A stretch of 64,000 nt of DNA from Dama dama (GCF_033118175.1 NC_083693.1:59327981-59391980); one strand, 5' to 3'; shown: positions 1-10,394, counted from the first letter of the stretch. The notes: a model not told the origin generated them from the letters alone. Program-made: numbers and translations.

Positions 1-59
1 TTGCCTTTTCATTTTTTTTTCCCCACCAAAACAATGATTTGCTGTATGTTTGGAATTCT

Positions 60-690
60 ATTTATTTTCATCACTGTCACTCCAATTATTCAAGCCAGAT
101 GTCTTATTTAGTGATACTATCATCTGCCTAATAACCTAAGTCAGGTCTTTCAGATCTCCTTAAATTTCCTCAACTCCCTTTCTCTTTATCTTGCCTAAAA
201 TAAAGTTCAGGCCCTCAAAATTTCTCATACCGACAATAGTAGCATAGCTTCCTAATTGTCCTTACTGCTGCTAGATTTTCCTCCTGTCCGCACTTTCAGT
301 TCATACACCCCACAGTCCAGAAAAATCCTTGGAACATTGTAAGGATCTTCATTAGCTACAGGCTCCTCACGTGCTGCCTAGTCTCTTCAAGTTTCTGCGG
401 GCTCATGCCCCATACCATTAATCCTTACTTTCTCATTCTCTGTTCTCATGCTGAACCCTGGACAGTTTCCATTGCTCACTAGCTGTCTCATTCCCTCATG
501 TTTTATAAACACAGTTCCTTCCTCCTATTATGCTTGAATTCTCTATTGGTTGCTAAACCCATATCCATGTTACAAAACTTTACTCAGCTGACACACTCCT
601 CAAGTTTCACTGGGCCATCTCCTTCTGAGTGCGTGGCATGTCCTTCCCAAAATACTCTGTTCTATTCCTATACTTTTCTATAATTATGGC
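60..690 (+). repeat. Degenerate L2-like LINE 3' region
   Basis: Pyrimidine-rich text resembling old L2 LINE sequence, for example a remnant like 'aataaagttcaggccctc' near 200. It is strongly diverged and has no usable reading frame. An L1M-type origin is possible. Assigned from recalled consensus only. Confidence 0.35.
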
Positions 691-1154
691 TTATTAACAT
701 TGATTTGTAATATTTTTTACAAGCTTTATCTATCCAAATAGTTAGTATGGTCTTGTACACAGAGAAATGTCATTAGTATGGTTCTTGTATGCAGAAAATT
801 GTTTATAATACTCCTGTTGAAAATTCTCCAGCATATATCATGCTGCCTAACATAAGGGCTTAAGTATTTAGGTTTAGCATATTTTATCTTATTAAATTTT
901 CATAAGATAGGTTAGTAGAAATTATACCCATTATACACAAGAGGATTCCATTCATATAAAGGCAGTAGGAGGTAAACTTAAGGCTAAACAACAACAACAA
1001 CAAAAATTACTTGGCACTTATCCAAAATAAATTAGATTATTTAAAAAATTTATATAATTTAAATTTTTACTTGTTCACCCAATGAAAGCTAAAATTCAGA
1101 ATTTAGGTGTTTATAGTTAAAGCTATTTTGAATACTGAAGCATACGTTTAAGAG
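691..1154. other. AT-rich unique sequence
   Basis: No gene or recognised repeat is visible. There is a short CAA run near 990 and a T/A-rich block near 1030-1070. Confidence 0.5.
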
Positions 1155-1304
1155 AGGCAGTATCCTTAGTGGTCAAGAGCATGTAATCAGCTGTAGGACA
1201 TCTTAGTTTAAATCCTGTCTGGGCACTTTCTCTATGTGTGACCTTCAGCAAATAACTCAATGACTCTATGTCTTAGTTTATTTTTTTCTTTTGGAAACCA
1301 GATA
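1155..1304 (+). repeat. MIR SINE, 5' portion (split)
   Basis: Matches the tRNA-like head and core of a sense MIR: 'agtggtcaagagc', then 'tgtgaccttcagcaaat', then 'tcttagttt'. It stops abruptly where an L1 tail begins and resumes at about 1507, so this is one MIR cut by a later insertion. Confidence 0.65.
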
Positions 1305-1506
1305 GTTCTTTTTTTTTTAATGTTTTTTATCATAGTAAATTTACAGTTTTGTGTTAGTTTCAGGTGATTCAGAAAAGTGATTCAATTTTTTAATTATTTC
1401 CAGACTCTTTTCCAATATAGGTTATTACAGATATTGGATATAGTTCCTGAGCTATACAGCAGGTCTTTGTTGTTTGCTTACCTATAGTAATATATATGTC
1501 TAACTT
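1305..1506 (-). mobile_element. L1 3'UTR fragment, antisense
   Basis: Starts with a T-run (the reverse complement of a poly(A) tail), followed by 'ttgtgttagtttcaggtg', 'ataggttattacag' and 'tatagttcctgagctatac', the familiar cetartiodactyl L1 3'UTR text read in reverse. It is 5'-truncated, non-coding, and inserted inside a MIR. Confidence 0.7.
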
Positions 1507-1625
1507 TATCTGTAAAACTTGCCTCATGGGATTGTGGTGAGGATTAAATGTGTTAGTTAATATAAACAGAACTATAGTACTTGGCATATATTACACAGTC
1601 TATAAGCAGTGTAATTATTATCATC
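1507..1625 (+). repeat. MIR SINE, 3' portion (split)
   Basis: Continues the MIR interrupted at 1304: 'tctgtaaaacttgcctcat', 'gtgaggattaaatg', then 'tacttggcatat'. Order and orientation agree with the first half, which shows the MIR is older than the L1. Confidence 0.65.
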
Positions 1626-1685
1626 CATAGTAAGCAATTATGACAGAATCCTAGTGAATACACACACATATGTATGCATGGAATA

Positions 1686-1731
1686 TGTATATATATATAT
1701 ATATATATATGTATACATATATATATATATA
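1686..1731. repeat. (TA)n microsatellite
   Basis: Alternating TA interrupted by one GTATAC block. Palindromic and probably length-polymorphic. Confidence 0.9.
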
Positions 1732-3002
1732 GAACTACAGATTTTCTCTGACCAAAGTTCTGAAGTCTAAAAGTTAAATTACCTATTTTTCTTTAATTTC
1801 TGTTTTCAGTTAGCAGTGAATCAATGTTAGCATAGGGCTTGACTCTGGGCACTTGCTCTGGTTGAATGTAGTTCTTTGTTTAGTCATGACAGAGTCATAA
1901 AATCTTCAAAGAACTGAGGCTTTGTGGAGATGTTTGAGCACACTTACTGAAAGGAACACTGCATTTGTAAAGATGATAAATTAGGAGAAAGGTATTTTTA
2001 GTAGAATTCATTAAACAGCAAATGGTTTTTCACTCCATGATTGAACATTTCCAGCGTTTGGAGATACATCACCTTTTCAGCTAACTCATTTCATTCATGG
2101 GTCCATATGAGAGCTAGAAATACCTTCTATAATAGGAAAAAGGTTAATTGAAATTGTCAAAGACTTTGGATATGGTCAAATGGATATGGTCATGGATATG
2201 GTCAAATCAGCAAGGTAACTACCATTCTGAGATTGAGTTACATAGCAGCTGGCAAACAGTAAGCAATCTACATCATCAGTTTACTTTTAAATTATGTGAA
2301 GTTAAAATTAATTTTTTGAAGATTTTTACCTATTGGTATTATTTGAAGTTGTACGGTATCATCATTTTATCCATATAAATCCTTAATTTAAGATAAAGAC
2401 TTCAGATTTTCAACTATTTTAATAACATTTTTCAAGCTGTATAATCCTATTAATTTATCATACTTTTAAAATCATGAATGGATTTTCTTTTGTCTTAAAT
2501 AGTTTTAAAAAGGCAGGTTGTATAATAAAAGAAAACAACCTAGGTATGGTTTAACCATTAACAAGTATCAACTTGTAGATGTTTGTTTTTAGTCAAAAAA
2601 TAAAAAGATGAACTTTGGTTTTATGTTCACCTCACAACATTGACAACTAATATTGAAGCTCTTAAGCTGTTTTATAATTTTCTGCCACAATTTTGCTGCT
2701 AAGCCAGATTTCTTTCCAGTCATTTATTTGCAGTTAGGTTTTTGGCCCTAAGATATCCCTTGTGCAACCTTGTAATTATTTTGATTATACCCATCTTGTT
2801 AAATTTGGCCCATCATTTGAGGCTGTCAGGATCTTGGAGTGTGATTCTGCCATCATGCTTCCCAAATTCATATAACACCCACATTTTCCGAGCTTGCCTT
2901 GGATATTTTAATGCAAGTCATTAAAGAAATAGGAGAATATGAGGCTCTTTGACTTTCCACCACCATCAAAATGAGCCAGTGATTCTATATTAGCATTTGC
3001 GT
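1732..3002. other. Unique AT-rich sequence
   Basis: No gene or recognisable repeat apart from the short tandem array at 2167-2206. Short open frames here (such as 2148-2378) lack any protein-like features. Confidence 0.5.
2167..2206. repeat. Short tandem repeat, 3 x 'tggatatggtc'
   Basis: Three identical 11-bp units start at 2167, 2181 and 2193, separated by AAA and A. A small replication-slippage array. Confidence 0.85.
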
Positions 3003-3015
3003 ATGGTCAGTTAAG

Positions 3016-3241
3016 TGGGCTTCCCAGGTGGTTCAATGGTAAAGAATCTGCCTGCCCATGCAGGAGATGCAAGCAGGAAACATAGGTGCGATCCCTGGGT
3101 TGGGAAGATCCCCTGGAATAGGAAATGGCAACCCACTCCAGTATTCTTCCCTGCAAAATCCCATGGACAGAGGAACCTGGCAGGCTACAGTCTATGAGGT
3201 CGCAGAGCTGGTCACAACTGAGAGACTGAATACAGCACAGC
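3016..3241 (+). mobile_element. Bov-tA SINE with target-site duplication
   Basis: Begins with the tRNA-derived head 'ggcttcccaggtggttca', has a degraded B box (gtgcgatccctggg), and ends in the BovB-related part 'gtcacaactgagagact'. Flanked by 'atggtcagttaag' (3003-3015) and 'atggttagttaag' (3242-3254), a 13-bp duplication with one mismatch. Confidence 0.9.
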
Positions 3242-3569
3242 ATGGTTAGTTAAGCAGTCAATTTACCTAGCTGCGCAAACATCAATTGAAACTAGAGATA
3301 TAGAACCTTAAAACATATTCTTGTCCATATTTAATATCAAGATTTAGGAAAATGCTAAAATACCTCACACTGAATACCATTTTTATAAATGGAGACTAAG
3401 GCTATACTAATATTTGAGCTTAACTGATGGAAAATGAAGTATCTGAGCTAATAGTATTGAGACTTCTATCTTGTAATCCTGTGCTTGGAAGGAAACTGGT
3501 CAATTCAGAAAAACTCTTTTCTAAATTACATTTATACCTCTGTGCCTCACCCTGGTTTCTCTCTGTTAT

Positions 3570-3596
3570 ACACACACACACACACACACACACACC
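3570..3596. repeat. (CA)n microsatellite
   Basis: About 13 CA units after 'gttata'. Not attached to a recognisable SINE tail. Confidence 0.9.
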
Positions 3597-3800
3597 CCTG
3601 AAGTAACTGCCTTAGTGAAATGGGACCAGTAAGAAATCAGTTCTCATGTGATGGGGAGAAGTTTGGAGAGTCACTTATAAATTTCTAAGTGCTAACAATC
3701 TTTCAACTGCTGTTTGCCTAAAGCCACTCTATGGATGTAGACCCGAGCTGTGTCTCTGATCCTCCACTTTCTCCAAGTGGGGAGAGATGCAATAAGCAGT

Positions 3801-4020
3801 AGTGTTGGCTCAGCTGGTGAAGAACCTGCTTTCCAATGCAGAAGACACAAGAGATGTTCAATCCCTGGGTTGGGAAGGTCCTTTAGAGAAGGGAATGACA
3901 ACCCATTTCCAGTATTCTTGGCTGGAGAATTTAATGGACAGTGGAGACTGGCAGGCTACAGTCCATGGGGTCCCAAAGAGTTGGAGACAACTGAGTGACT
4001 AACACTTTTACTTTCACTTC
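3801..4020 (+). mobile_element. Bov-tA SINE
   Basis: Shows the tRNA-like head 'ttggctcagctggtgaag', the B-box region 'gttcaatccctgggttg' and the tail 'gagacaactgagtgact', followed by a TTTCACTTTCACTT-like end. The head is more diverged than that of the copy at 3016. Confidence 0.85.
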
Positions 4021-4022
4021 AC

Positions 4023-5447
4023 CATAGCAAGGGAGTGGTCAACCATAGTCAGACCACTGGATAAGCAAGCCCAGAAGAAGGCATCTTCTACCCTAATATC
4101 AAGGATATGGGAATAGAAGAATTGGATCCACTCATCTTTTTATGTTTTTGTCCTCCCATCCAACAAGAAGGCTCATTTTAGTTTGATTGTAAAGACTTCC
4201 ATTTAAAGAATGACCAGTCAATAGTCTTTAAAAGACTGTAAATTGTCAGTGCTGTCCAACAGAAGTTAATCTTCTAGAAAGTTAATTGGGATACTCATAG
4301 GTGAGTAGTCACACAAAGAAAGATCACTGTTAGCATAATTTATGTGCGACCAGTAGCTAAAACAGAATACTAATCTGTTAAATGCCCAAGTCAAAGAGAT
4401 AATCCCTTTTTTGTATACACTGTACATGGCATCTGATTCCCCAACATTATTATATCAGGGAAAGCTGAATAAGTAAGCCTGGTGTGGACATGGATTTGGA
4501 TCAAAAAATGATGAACTGAACTGACAGTATTGAGGGCTCTTTTTCCTATTCTTTCTGCCCTTCAAGAGTGAATCCCTACCTAGGTACTTATAGTTTCTTA
4601 AATCAGTGTCTCTTTGTCTGCTAGTTCTTGACATAATCCACCTGCTGTACCTCATGGATTGCCAGATTTTTTTAAATTTCTTAATATGGGTAATTGTCTT
4701 CCTCACAGTGTCTCTTTTCTCCTTAATATATGCTATTATTAATAGCTCTGCTTATTTGCTATTTTGTGAGTGAGGAAGTTACTCTTTATCCAACCTTTTC
4801 TGTGTTGCCAATGATAGTTTTTGATTGCTTAGGTGAAATAACTTTATCATACTAAAAATCATTCATTCGGTGTCAGATTTTTTTCCCCAAATATTAGCTC
4901 ATTAAAGAGATGTCCATAGAGTACACTGATTTGGTAAGGTAATACTTTATTTGCAACTTTTTTGGATGATTTTTTGAGTCTACTGTTGAGGCTGATTTTC
5001 TTAGTTAACGTTTTTTTTGTGCCCCAACCTGCTGGATAAATAGTGTTATCTTGTAATTTTAGGAATTTTCTGAGTTAACATCTATCTTAAATGTAGCAAA
5101 AGAGCAGATCAGAACACAGAAACTGAAAACAAGTGGTATTATTAAATTGTCTAAAGAATCCATATGCCCATTACTGCCAACATCATGACACCAAAAATGC
5201 TCTTCTTATCTTTAGGGATTATCTGCTCTCAGCTACTAAGGTGCGTGTCCCCACTGACTTTTTACTTGCTTGTTCAATTATTGAAAAACAAGTGTTAGAT
5301 TCTCTGCCTTTCACATCATTGTGGATTCCTCTATTTCTTCTTTTAGTTAAGTTTGGCTTTACATATTTTGAAGTCCTGTTATTAGTTGTGCATACATTTA
5401 GGTTTCTCTGCCTTTTCATCACTGTAAAAAGTTTCCCTTGCATACCG
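4023..5447. other. Unique sequence, no gene seen
   Basis: About 1.4 kb with no recognised repeat. Open frames on both strands (4455-4706, 5133-5465) look like chance and overlap each other. A short (ATGC)n run at 5448-5462 adjoins the next SINE. Confidence 0.5.
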
Positions 5448-5461
5448 TGCATGCATGCATG

Positions 5462-5605
5462 CTAAGTTGCCTCAGGTGGGTCTGACTCTTTGTGACCCCC
5501 ATGAACTGTAGCTCACCAGACTCCTCTGTCCATAGGATTCTCTAGGCAAGAATACTGGAGTGAGTTGACATGCCCTCCTCTAGGGGATTTTCCTGATCCA
5601 TTAAG
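5462..5605 (-). mobile_element. Bov-tA/Bov-A SINE, partial, antisense
   Basis: Reverse-orientation SINE text: 'ctgactctttgtgaccccc', 'ggcaagaatactggagtg'. The tRNA-derived head, expected on the right, is missing after 'ttttcctgatcc'. Confidence 0.85.
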
Positions 5606-5639
5606 CCACATAGAACATTCAGTGGCCAGAAAACTTAGG

Positions 5640-6400
5640 TGTTAACTCTGACATTTCAGTCACCCTCATTGCATATTCAAACTCCTTCCCAATGTGAATT
5701 TTACCTCCTAAATCATCTTAATTCTATTTTCTTCTCTTGGAGTTCATTCCCACAGTTACTTATCTCCTAACTGGTCTAACATCATCAGTCTTGCTCCTTC
5801 AGAGTGATTTTTATCAAATAAAAAATGTGATTATATCTGTTCATAAAGCACCTCCATTGTTTCCCATTACTTTTTGTAGTCTAATTCTTGAATGTGGCCT
5901 CTTTGGTTCTGAATATTCCATTCTTCTGGCTCATCTGGTTATTCTCCCTTCTTTGCTCTACCTAAAGTATGATAGCCTTCCTTGTGTTCCTTCTAATCAT
6001 TAAGTCCCTGAAGTCATATGCCTTTTCATACTCTATTTCTTCTTTAGAGAAAAATTTTAACCTCTCTTTTTACTGGGAAAATGCAATCTACAAATCTCAA
6101 TTTAAAACCCACTTTCTTAGGGAAGCCTTCCCTAACTATCCTGACCAGATAATATTCTCCCATGTTATACTCCCCATGGTGCCTGTACCTCTCACTCAGA
6201 GCAATTATCATCTTTGTAATTTTATATTTATTTTGGTATTTGATTGATTCCTGTATATGCTTACTAGGCAATAGGCTTTTAAAATAAGATAGCCCTGTTT
6301 TACTCATGAAAGTACATCTCTTGCCATTGATCTGGCAAATATTTGGTGCCCTGTAAATATCTGTTGGATGAACAAACTGAATGAATGAACAAAAGTGTTC
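5640..6400 (+). repeat. L2 LINE 3' region
   Basis: Contains several L2 landmarks in order: 'cctaactggtct', 'cctccattgtttcccatt', 'gggaagccttccctaac', and the end 'aatatctgttggatgaac' followed by GAATGAATGAA. An old mammalian LINE with no coding capacity left. The 129-aa frame on the minus strand (6044-6433) is its shadow. Confidence 0.7.
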
Positions 6401-7279
6401 ATAAACATTTCTATATTGATTAACATGAAGCAAAATAAATGTAAAGTTTAAAAATATTAGGTTGCCATAAAATTGTGAATGTTTACATATTACAAATAAT
6501 GCTTATTGATCACAAATACAAAGATTGTATGTATAAACTCACATATATAATATTGAGAAGTTAAAGTGTAGTCAGAATTTGTCACCTTGTACAAGGAATT
6601 TCTATGTTCACTCTCCTTTGGCCATCCCTGCCCATAACTTAATATACTCTGTTTCTTAATAAGACAATAAAACTGAAATGTTTTTCACTAGTTATTAACT
6701 AGTTGTTATCCAGTTTAATATAAAGCCTGTATGTTATAACGCATTTCCAGTCTCTGCTGGCTTCTTTTTAATACTTAAGCGTACATTTTTCTTGAACTTG
6801 CTCTTACAAAGTGTATATACAATATTAAAAACTAGGCCTTTAAGCTTATGATTGGCAAAAAAACTTATTCTGTCCTTATATTACATTCCTAAAGAAAAAA
6901 AAATTAGAGGGACACGTAAAATAAAATCTTTTGTCAGTCACTTAAAACTTAAAGCTATTTGAAAATGCTTATGTTCTGAAAAATAATTTTTTGAAGGTTG
7001 CAATAGATTCCATTGTAAAAAGGAAAATTGGCTTATGATTAAATTAGCTATTTTTCTAATACAGCAGAGAGAAAGTAAAAAGTCAAATCTCTTTCTATGA
7101 AAGAGATTTTCATAAAAGAATGACTAATCTCAAAGTAGTTGGTTATGATCAAAGAACACATTTCATCATGTGGATGCTATGAAAGATTAAAGTAAAGAAT
7201 AAATTCAAAGAAAGAAAAAGAAGTATGAAATGCATAATGGAATTCAGCTATTAGGAATTAAACCATTTTTTTTTTTCAT
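6401..7279. other. AT-rich unique sequence
   Basis: No gene or confidently named repeat. Several A- and T-runs (6894-6902, 7266-7276). Confidence 0.5.
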
Positions 7280-7435
7280 GAATTAAATGTTATGGACTAA
7301 ATGTGTTCCCTTCAAATTTATTTGTTGACATTCTAACCCCCAGGACCTCAGAATGTGACTGTTTGGAGATACAGTCTTCAAAGAGGTCATTAAGTTAAAA
7401 ATGAAATCATTAAGGTAGGCTTTAATCCACTATGA
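7280..7435 (+). repeat. MLT1-type (ERVL-MaLR) LTR fragment
   Basis: Carries the 5' start typical of MaLR LTRs: 'tgttatggactaaatgtg', 'cattctaacccccagg', 'gtgactgtttggagatac'. Only the first third of the LTR remains. Assigned by recalled consensus. Confidence 0.5.
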
Positions 7436-7444
7436 CTTCTATCC

Positions 7445-7605
7445 TTATTGAACAGCTCTCATCTGTTAAGTAGTATACCAAGCACTTTATTATCTCACTT
7501 AAATTGAAAGGTATTATTTTCCCCTTATTTTGTAAGTGATGAGCAGAAATTTAAGTAATTTATCTAAAGTCATGCTATGAGCAAGTAAGAAGTCCCCAGA
7601 TTCTC
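7445..7605 (-). repeat. MIR SINE, antisense
   Basis: Reverse MIR text: 'accaagcactttattatctcac', then 'ttaagtaatttatctaaagtc' and 'atgagcaagtaagaag', which correspond to the core and head of MIR. It lies just upstream of the NAP1L1 retrocopy and predates it. Confidence 0.55.
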
Positions 7606-7637
7606 TACTTTTAATCACTAGTATTTTCTCACATAAT

Positions 7638-7649
7638 AAAGAAAAGTCC
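7638..7649. repeat. Left target-site duplication of the NAP1L1 retrocopy
   Basis: 'aaagaaaagtcc', repeated after the poly(A) tract as 'aaagaaaaagtcc' (9532-9544) with one extra A. The preceding context 'ataat/aaag' is a reasonable L1 endonuclease nick site (T-rich strand/A). Confidence 0.85.
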
Positions 7650-7755
7650 GCTTTTTCAGCGCCATCTGCTCGCGGCGCCGCCCTGAGTCACTGCCTGCGC
7701 AGCTCGGGCCGCCCGGCTCCCGGCGCTCGCCACCGATATTTGGCATTTGTACAAC
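7650..7755 (+). promoter_or_regulatory. Retrocopied NAP1L1 5'UTR with 5'TOP-like start
   Basis: After a single G at 7650 the copy starts 'ctttttcag', a C followed by pyrimidines as in 5'TOP mRNAs; NAP1L1 belongs, to my knowledge, to that translation-related class. The next ~90 bp hold about 14 CpG sites, unlike the surrounding DNA. There is no upstream ATG. The start codon context is 'caacATGG', with A at -3 and G at +4, a strong Kozak match. Whether this CpG-rich stretch can act as a promoter is unknown. Confidence 0.7.
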
Positions 7756-8925
7756 ATGGCAGGCATCGACAACAAAGAACGGTCTGAACTTGATCAAGAT
7801 TTGGATGATGTTGAAGAAGTAGAAGAGACTGGTGAAGAAATGAAAATCAAAGCGCGTCAGCTGACTGTTCAGATGATGCAAAATCCTCAGATTCTTGCAG
7901 CCCTTCAAGAAAGACTTGATGGTCTGCTAGAAACACCAACAGGATACATTGAAAGCTTGCCTAGTGTAGTTAAAAGACGAGTGAATGCTCTTAAAAACCT
8001 TCAAGTTAAATGTGCACAGATAGAAGCCAAATTCTACGAGGATGTTCATGATCTTGAAAGAAAGTATGCTGTTCTTTATCAGCCTCTGTTTGATAAGCGA
8101 TTTGAGATCATTAATGCCATTTGTGAACCTACAGAAGAAGAATGTGAATGGAAACCAGATGAGGAAGATGAAATTTCGGAGGAGCTAAAAGAAAAGGCCA
8201 AGATTGAAGATGAGAAAAAGGATGAAGAAAAAGAAGATCCCAAGGGAATTCCTGAGTTTTGGTTGACCGTTTTTAAGAATGTTGACTTGCTCAGTGATAT
8301 GGTTCAGGAACGTGATGAACCTATTCTGAAGCACTTGAAAGATATTAAAGTGAAGTTCTCAGATGCTGGTCAATCTATGAGTTTTGTCTTAGAATTTCAC
8401 TTCGAACCCAGTGAATATTTCACAAATGAAGTGTTGACAAAGACATATAGGATGAGGTCAGAACCAGATGATTCTGATCCCTTTTCTTTTGATGGACCAG
8501 AAATTATGGGTTGTACAGGGTGCCAGATAGATTGGAAAAAAGGGAAGAATGTCACTTTGAAAACAGTTAAGAAGAAGCAGAAACACAAGGGACGAGGGAC
8601 AGTTCGTACTGTGACCAAAACAGTTTCTAATGACTCTTTCTTTAATTTTTTTGCCCCTCCTGAAGTTCCTGAGAGTGGAGATCTGGATGATGATTCTGAA
8701 ACTATCCTCACTGCAGACTTTGTAATTGGTCACTTTTTATGTGAGCGTATAATCCCAAGATCAGTGTTATACTTTACTGGAGAAGCTATTGGAGATGATG
8801 ACGATGATTATGATGAAGAAGGTGAAGAAGCGGATGAGGAAGGGGAAGAAGAAGGAGATGAGGAAAATGATCCAGACTATGACCCAAAGAAGGATCAAAA
8901 TCCAGCAGAGTGCAAGCAGCAGTGA
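7756..8925 (+). CDS. NAP1L1 retrocopy: Nucleosome assembly protein 1-like 1 (retrocopy ORF, 389 aa)
   Basis: Parental NAP1L1 is a histone H2A-H2B chaperone that shuttles between cytoplasm and nucleus and helps assemble nucleosomes. The ORF keeps the whole layout: acidic N-terminus (about 8-28), the long dimerisation helix starting near RRVNAL (about 74-120), the accessory acidic segment (about 125-160), the earmuff core beginning near PKGIPEFWL (162), the basic KKKQKHKGRG patch (272-281), the acidic tail rich in D/E (about 347-375) and the C-terminal CKQQ. The first in-frame ATG is 7756; the TTG at 7747 would add only three residues and lies in the UTR. Compared with human NAP1L1 as I remember it (391 aa), two Glu are missing in the N-terminal run and about fifteen residues differ, several of them charge-changing (for example Arg to Cys in HFLCERII). 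No stop or frameshift is present. Translation is unproven. Confidence 0.85.
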   Translation: MAGIDNKERSELDQDLDDVEEVEETGEEMKIKARQLTVQMMQNPQILAALQERLDGLLETPTGYIESLPSVVKRRVNALKNLQVKCAQIEAKFYEDVHDLERKYAVLYQPLFDKRFEIINAICEPTEEECEWKPDEEDEISEELKEKAKIEDEKKDEEKEDPKGIPEFWLTVFKNVDLLSDMVQERDEPILKHLKDIKVKFSDAGQSMSFVLEFHFEPSEYFTNEVLTKTYRMRSEPDDSDPFSFDGPEIMGCTGCQIDWKKGKNVTLKTVKKKQKHKGRGTVRTVTKTVSNDSFFNFFAPPEVPESGDLDDDSETILTADFVIGHFLCERIIPRSVLYFTGEAIGDDDDDYDEEGEEADEEGEEEGDEENDPDYDPKKDQNPAECKQQ

Positions 8926-9497
8926 AGCAGGATGTATGTGGCCTTGAGGATAACCTGCACTGGTCTACCTTCTGCTTTCCTGGAAAGGATGAACTTACAT
9001 CATTTGACAAACGTATTCAAGTTTTTTGTTGTTTGTTTGTTTGCTCATTTTTGTTTTTGCAGCCTAAAATAAAAATGTCATATAATTTTAGTTCTCAAAA
9101 AATAATGTCTTAATTTTGTACTAATTCAGGTAGAAGCAGAGGCCTAGCTTTAATTATGTACCCAGTTTACCATATTACTGAAGAAAAGGGTGCCAAATTT
9201 GGAAGAGGTACTACTATATCTACTAGTAAGAAAGTATTTTTTAAAAAGATAAATTCTTAAATGATTTAATGGTTTTCATAGAAAAAGGTTAAATTTCATT
9301 TCCTTCGGTCATAACTAGACTGAAGGCCCCGAGCCTCTGCAGTTAAATCCAATTCTTATTGCCTAAAGTGTGTCATTTATTTTTCCTTGCCTTTTGTTTT
9401 ACTGTGTATTAAAATGGGTAGTACTGTTGACTTAACTACCTCACAGATGTGTTAAGGCATATTAAGTTAAAAATTTTATGAAATGTTTCTCAGTTGC

Positions 9498-9503
9498 ATT
9501 AAA
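9498..9503 (+). terminator. ATTAAA polyadenylation signal of the retrocopied mRNA
   Basis: ATTAAA lies 14 nt before the start of the A17 tract (9518), which fits the distal poly(A) site used by the source mRNA. A proximal AATAAA occurs at 9068-9073 in the 3'UTR. Confidence 0.7.
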
Positions 9504-9531
9504 AACTCAAAACTTTGAAAAAAAAAAAAAA

Positions 9532-9544
9532 AAAGAAAAAGTCC
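9532..9544. repeat. Right target-site duplication of the NAP1L1 retrocopy
   Basis: 'aaagaaaaagtcc' directly after the poly(A) tract. Matches 7638-7649 with one inserted A. Confidence 0.85.
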
Positions 9545-10394
9545 CTAAAAAAATATAGGTATATGACACATAAATATACATAAAAAACTGCATAATGAAG
9601 GATATATGCTCTACTAATTTCAGTCTAATTTTTTTTGTGTGTGGGAGTACTGAAAGAATTGGAGAGCTTGTGACTATTTTAATATATATGTTTGTGTATA
9701 CATATATTTATCTTCTATAACACTTAGTAAAACATGGTAAAATTTTATAATTAGCTATCTTCATCTTTTATTTACATAAGTATATAGTTTTATATATTTT
9801 ATGATATATATTGCTTTTTAATGTTACTTACCATTATACAAATAATTACTCTTTAGTCAAAATTTTTAGTGGTGAATGTATGTATTAACAGATAGACATT
9901 TTTTATAAGGTAGTCAATGTACCATTTTAGGAATTGCCATATTGCAGTCATAGTTTAGCTTTTAGAAAAAAAGCCATCTTTAGGAACATGAAATTATTCT
10001 TCTTGCCTCACTTTTAACATTTTTTAAAAATTAGTCTCCTTCTTTCCTTTTCTTTCTTTCTAGTCATACAGATTTCTGCTTTACATCTATAATATTTTTA
10101 TGACAGAATTGAATATATCCTTTATCACTGTCAAGGTAAAATATCATGCAAAATCAATCTCTGTTACATATAGGGAAAAAAATGTTCATAAAAGGACTCC
10201 ATTAAATAAATTTTCTGTAATGAGTTAATGAGGAAGAGAATGTAGCCGAATTTTACCTTTCTAAGTCTGAGACAGATGAATAGTGATATTTCTTACGTCA
10301 AGGACCATGCATATATAATTGTAAATATTTTGAAAGGACTTTTTATAACGTACAATTATGGAGATGGTACAATTATAAAATAGAATTAATATCA
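9545..10394. other. AT-rich unique sequence downstream of the retrocopy
   Basis: No gene or named repeat. Several TATATA patches (9680-9810) and a TTTC-rich run near 10040-10060. Confidence 0.5.

Larger units (their letters stand above)
7650..9534 (+). pseudogene. NAP1L1 retrocopy: Processed retrocopy of NAP1L1, ORF intact
   Basis: A complete spliced-mRNA copy: CpG-rich 5'UTR (7650-7755), intronless ORF (7756-8925), 3'UTR, ATTAAA signal (9498-9503), and 17 A residues (9518-9534), bounded by a 12/13-bp target-site duplication. This is the hallmark of L1-mediated retroposition. It is typed as a pseudogene because retrocopies are usually untranscribed, but no frameshift or premature stop is present, so it may be a functional retrogene. 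It interrupts only old repeats and unique DNA, and no host exon is visible nearby. The parental multi-exon NAP1L1 gene lies elsewhere. Confidence 0.93.

Noticed and set aside
3016..3120. tRNA gene from A/B-box-like text in SINE heads
   Set aside because: The heads of Bov-tA elements derive from tRNA but do not fold into intact tRNAs; the same text recurs throughout the window.
5133..5465. 110-aa plus-strand frame, hydrophobic
   Set aside because: T-rich DNA gives hydrophobic residues by chance; it runs into a SINE, and an equally long frame overlaps on the other strand.
6044..6433. 129-aa minus-strand frame
   Set aside because: Lies antisense over an L2 LINE and has no domain-like features.
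7747..7755. TTG at 7747 as the start of the NAP1L1 ORF
   Set aside because: Eukaryotic initiation strongly favours the ATG at 7756, which has an ideal Kozak context and matches the known NAP1L1 N-terminus.
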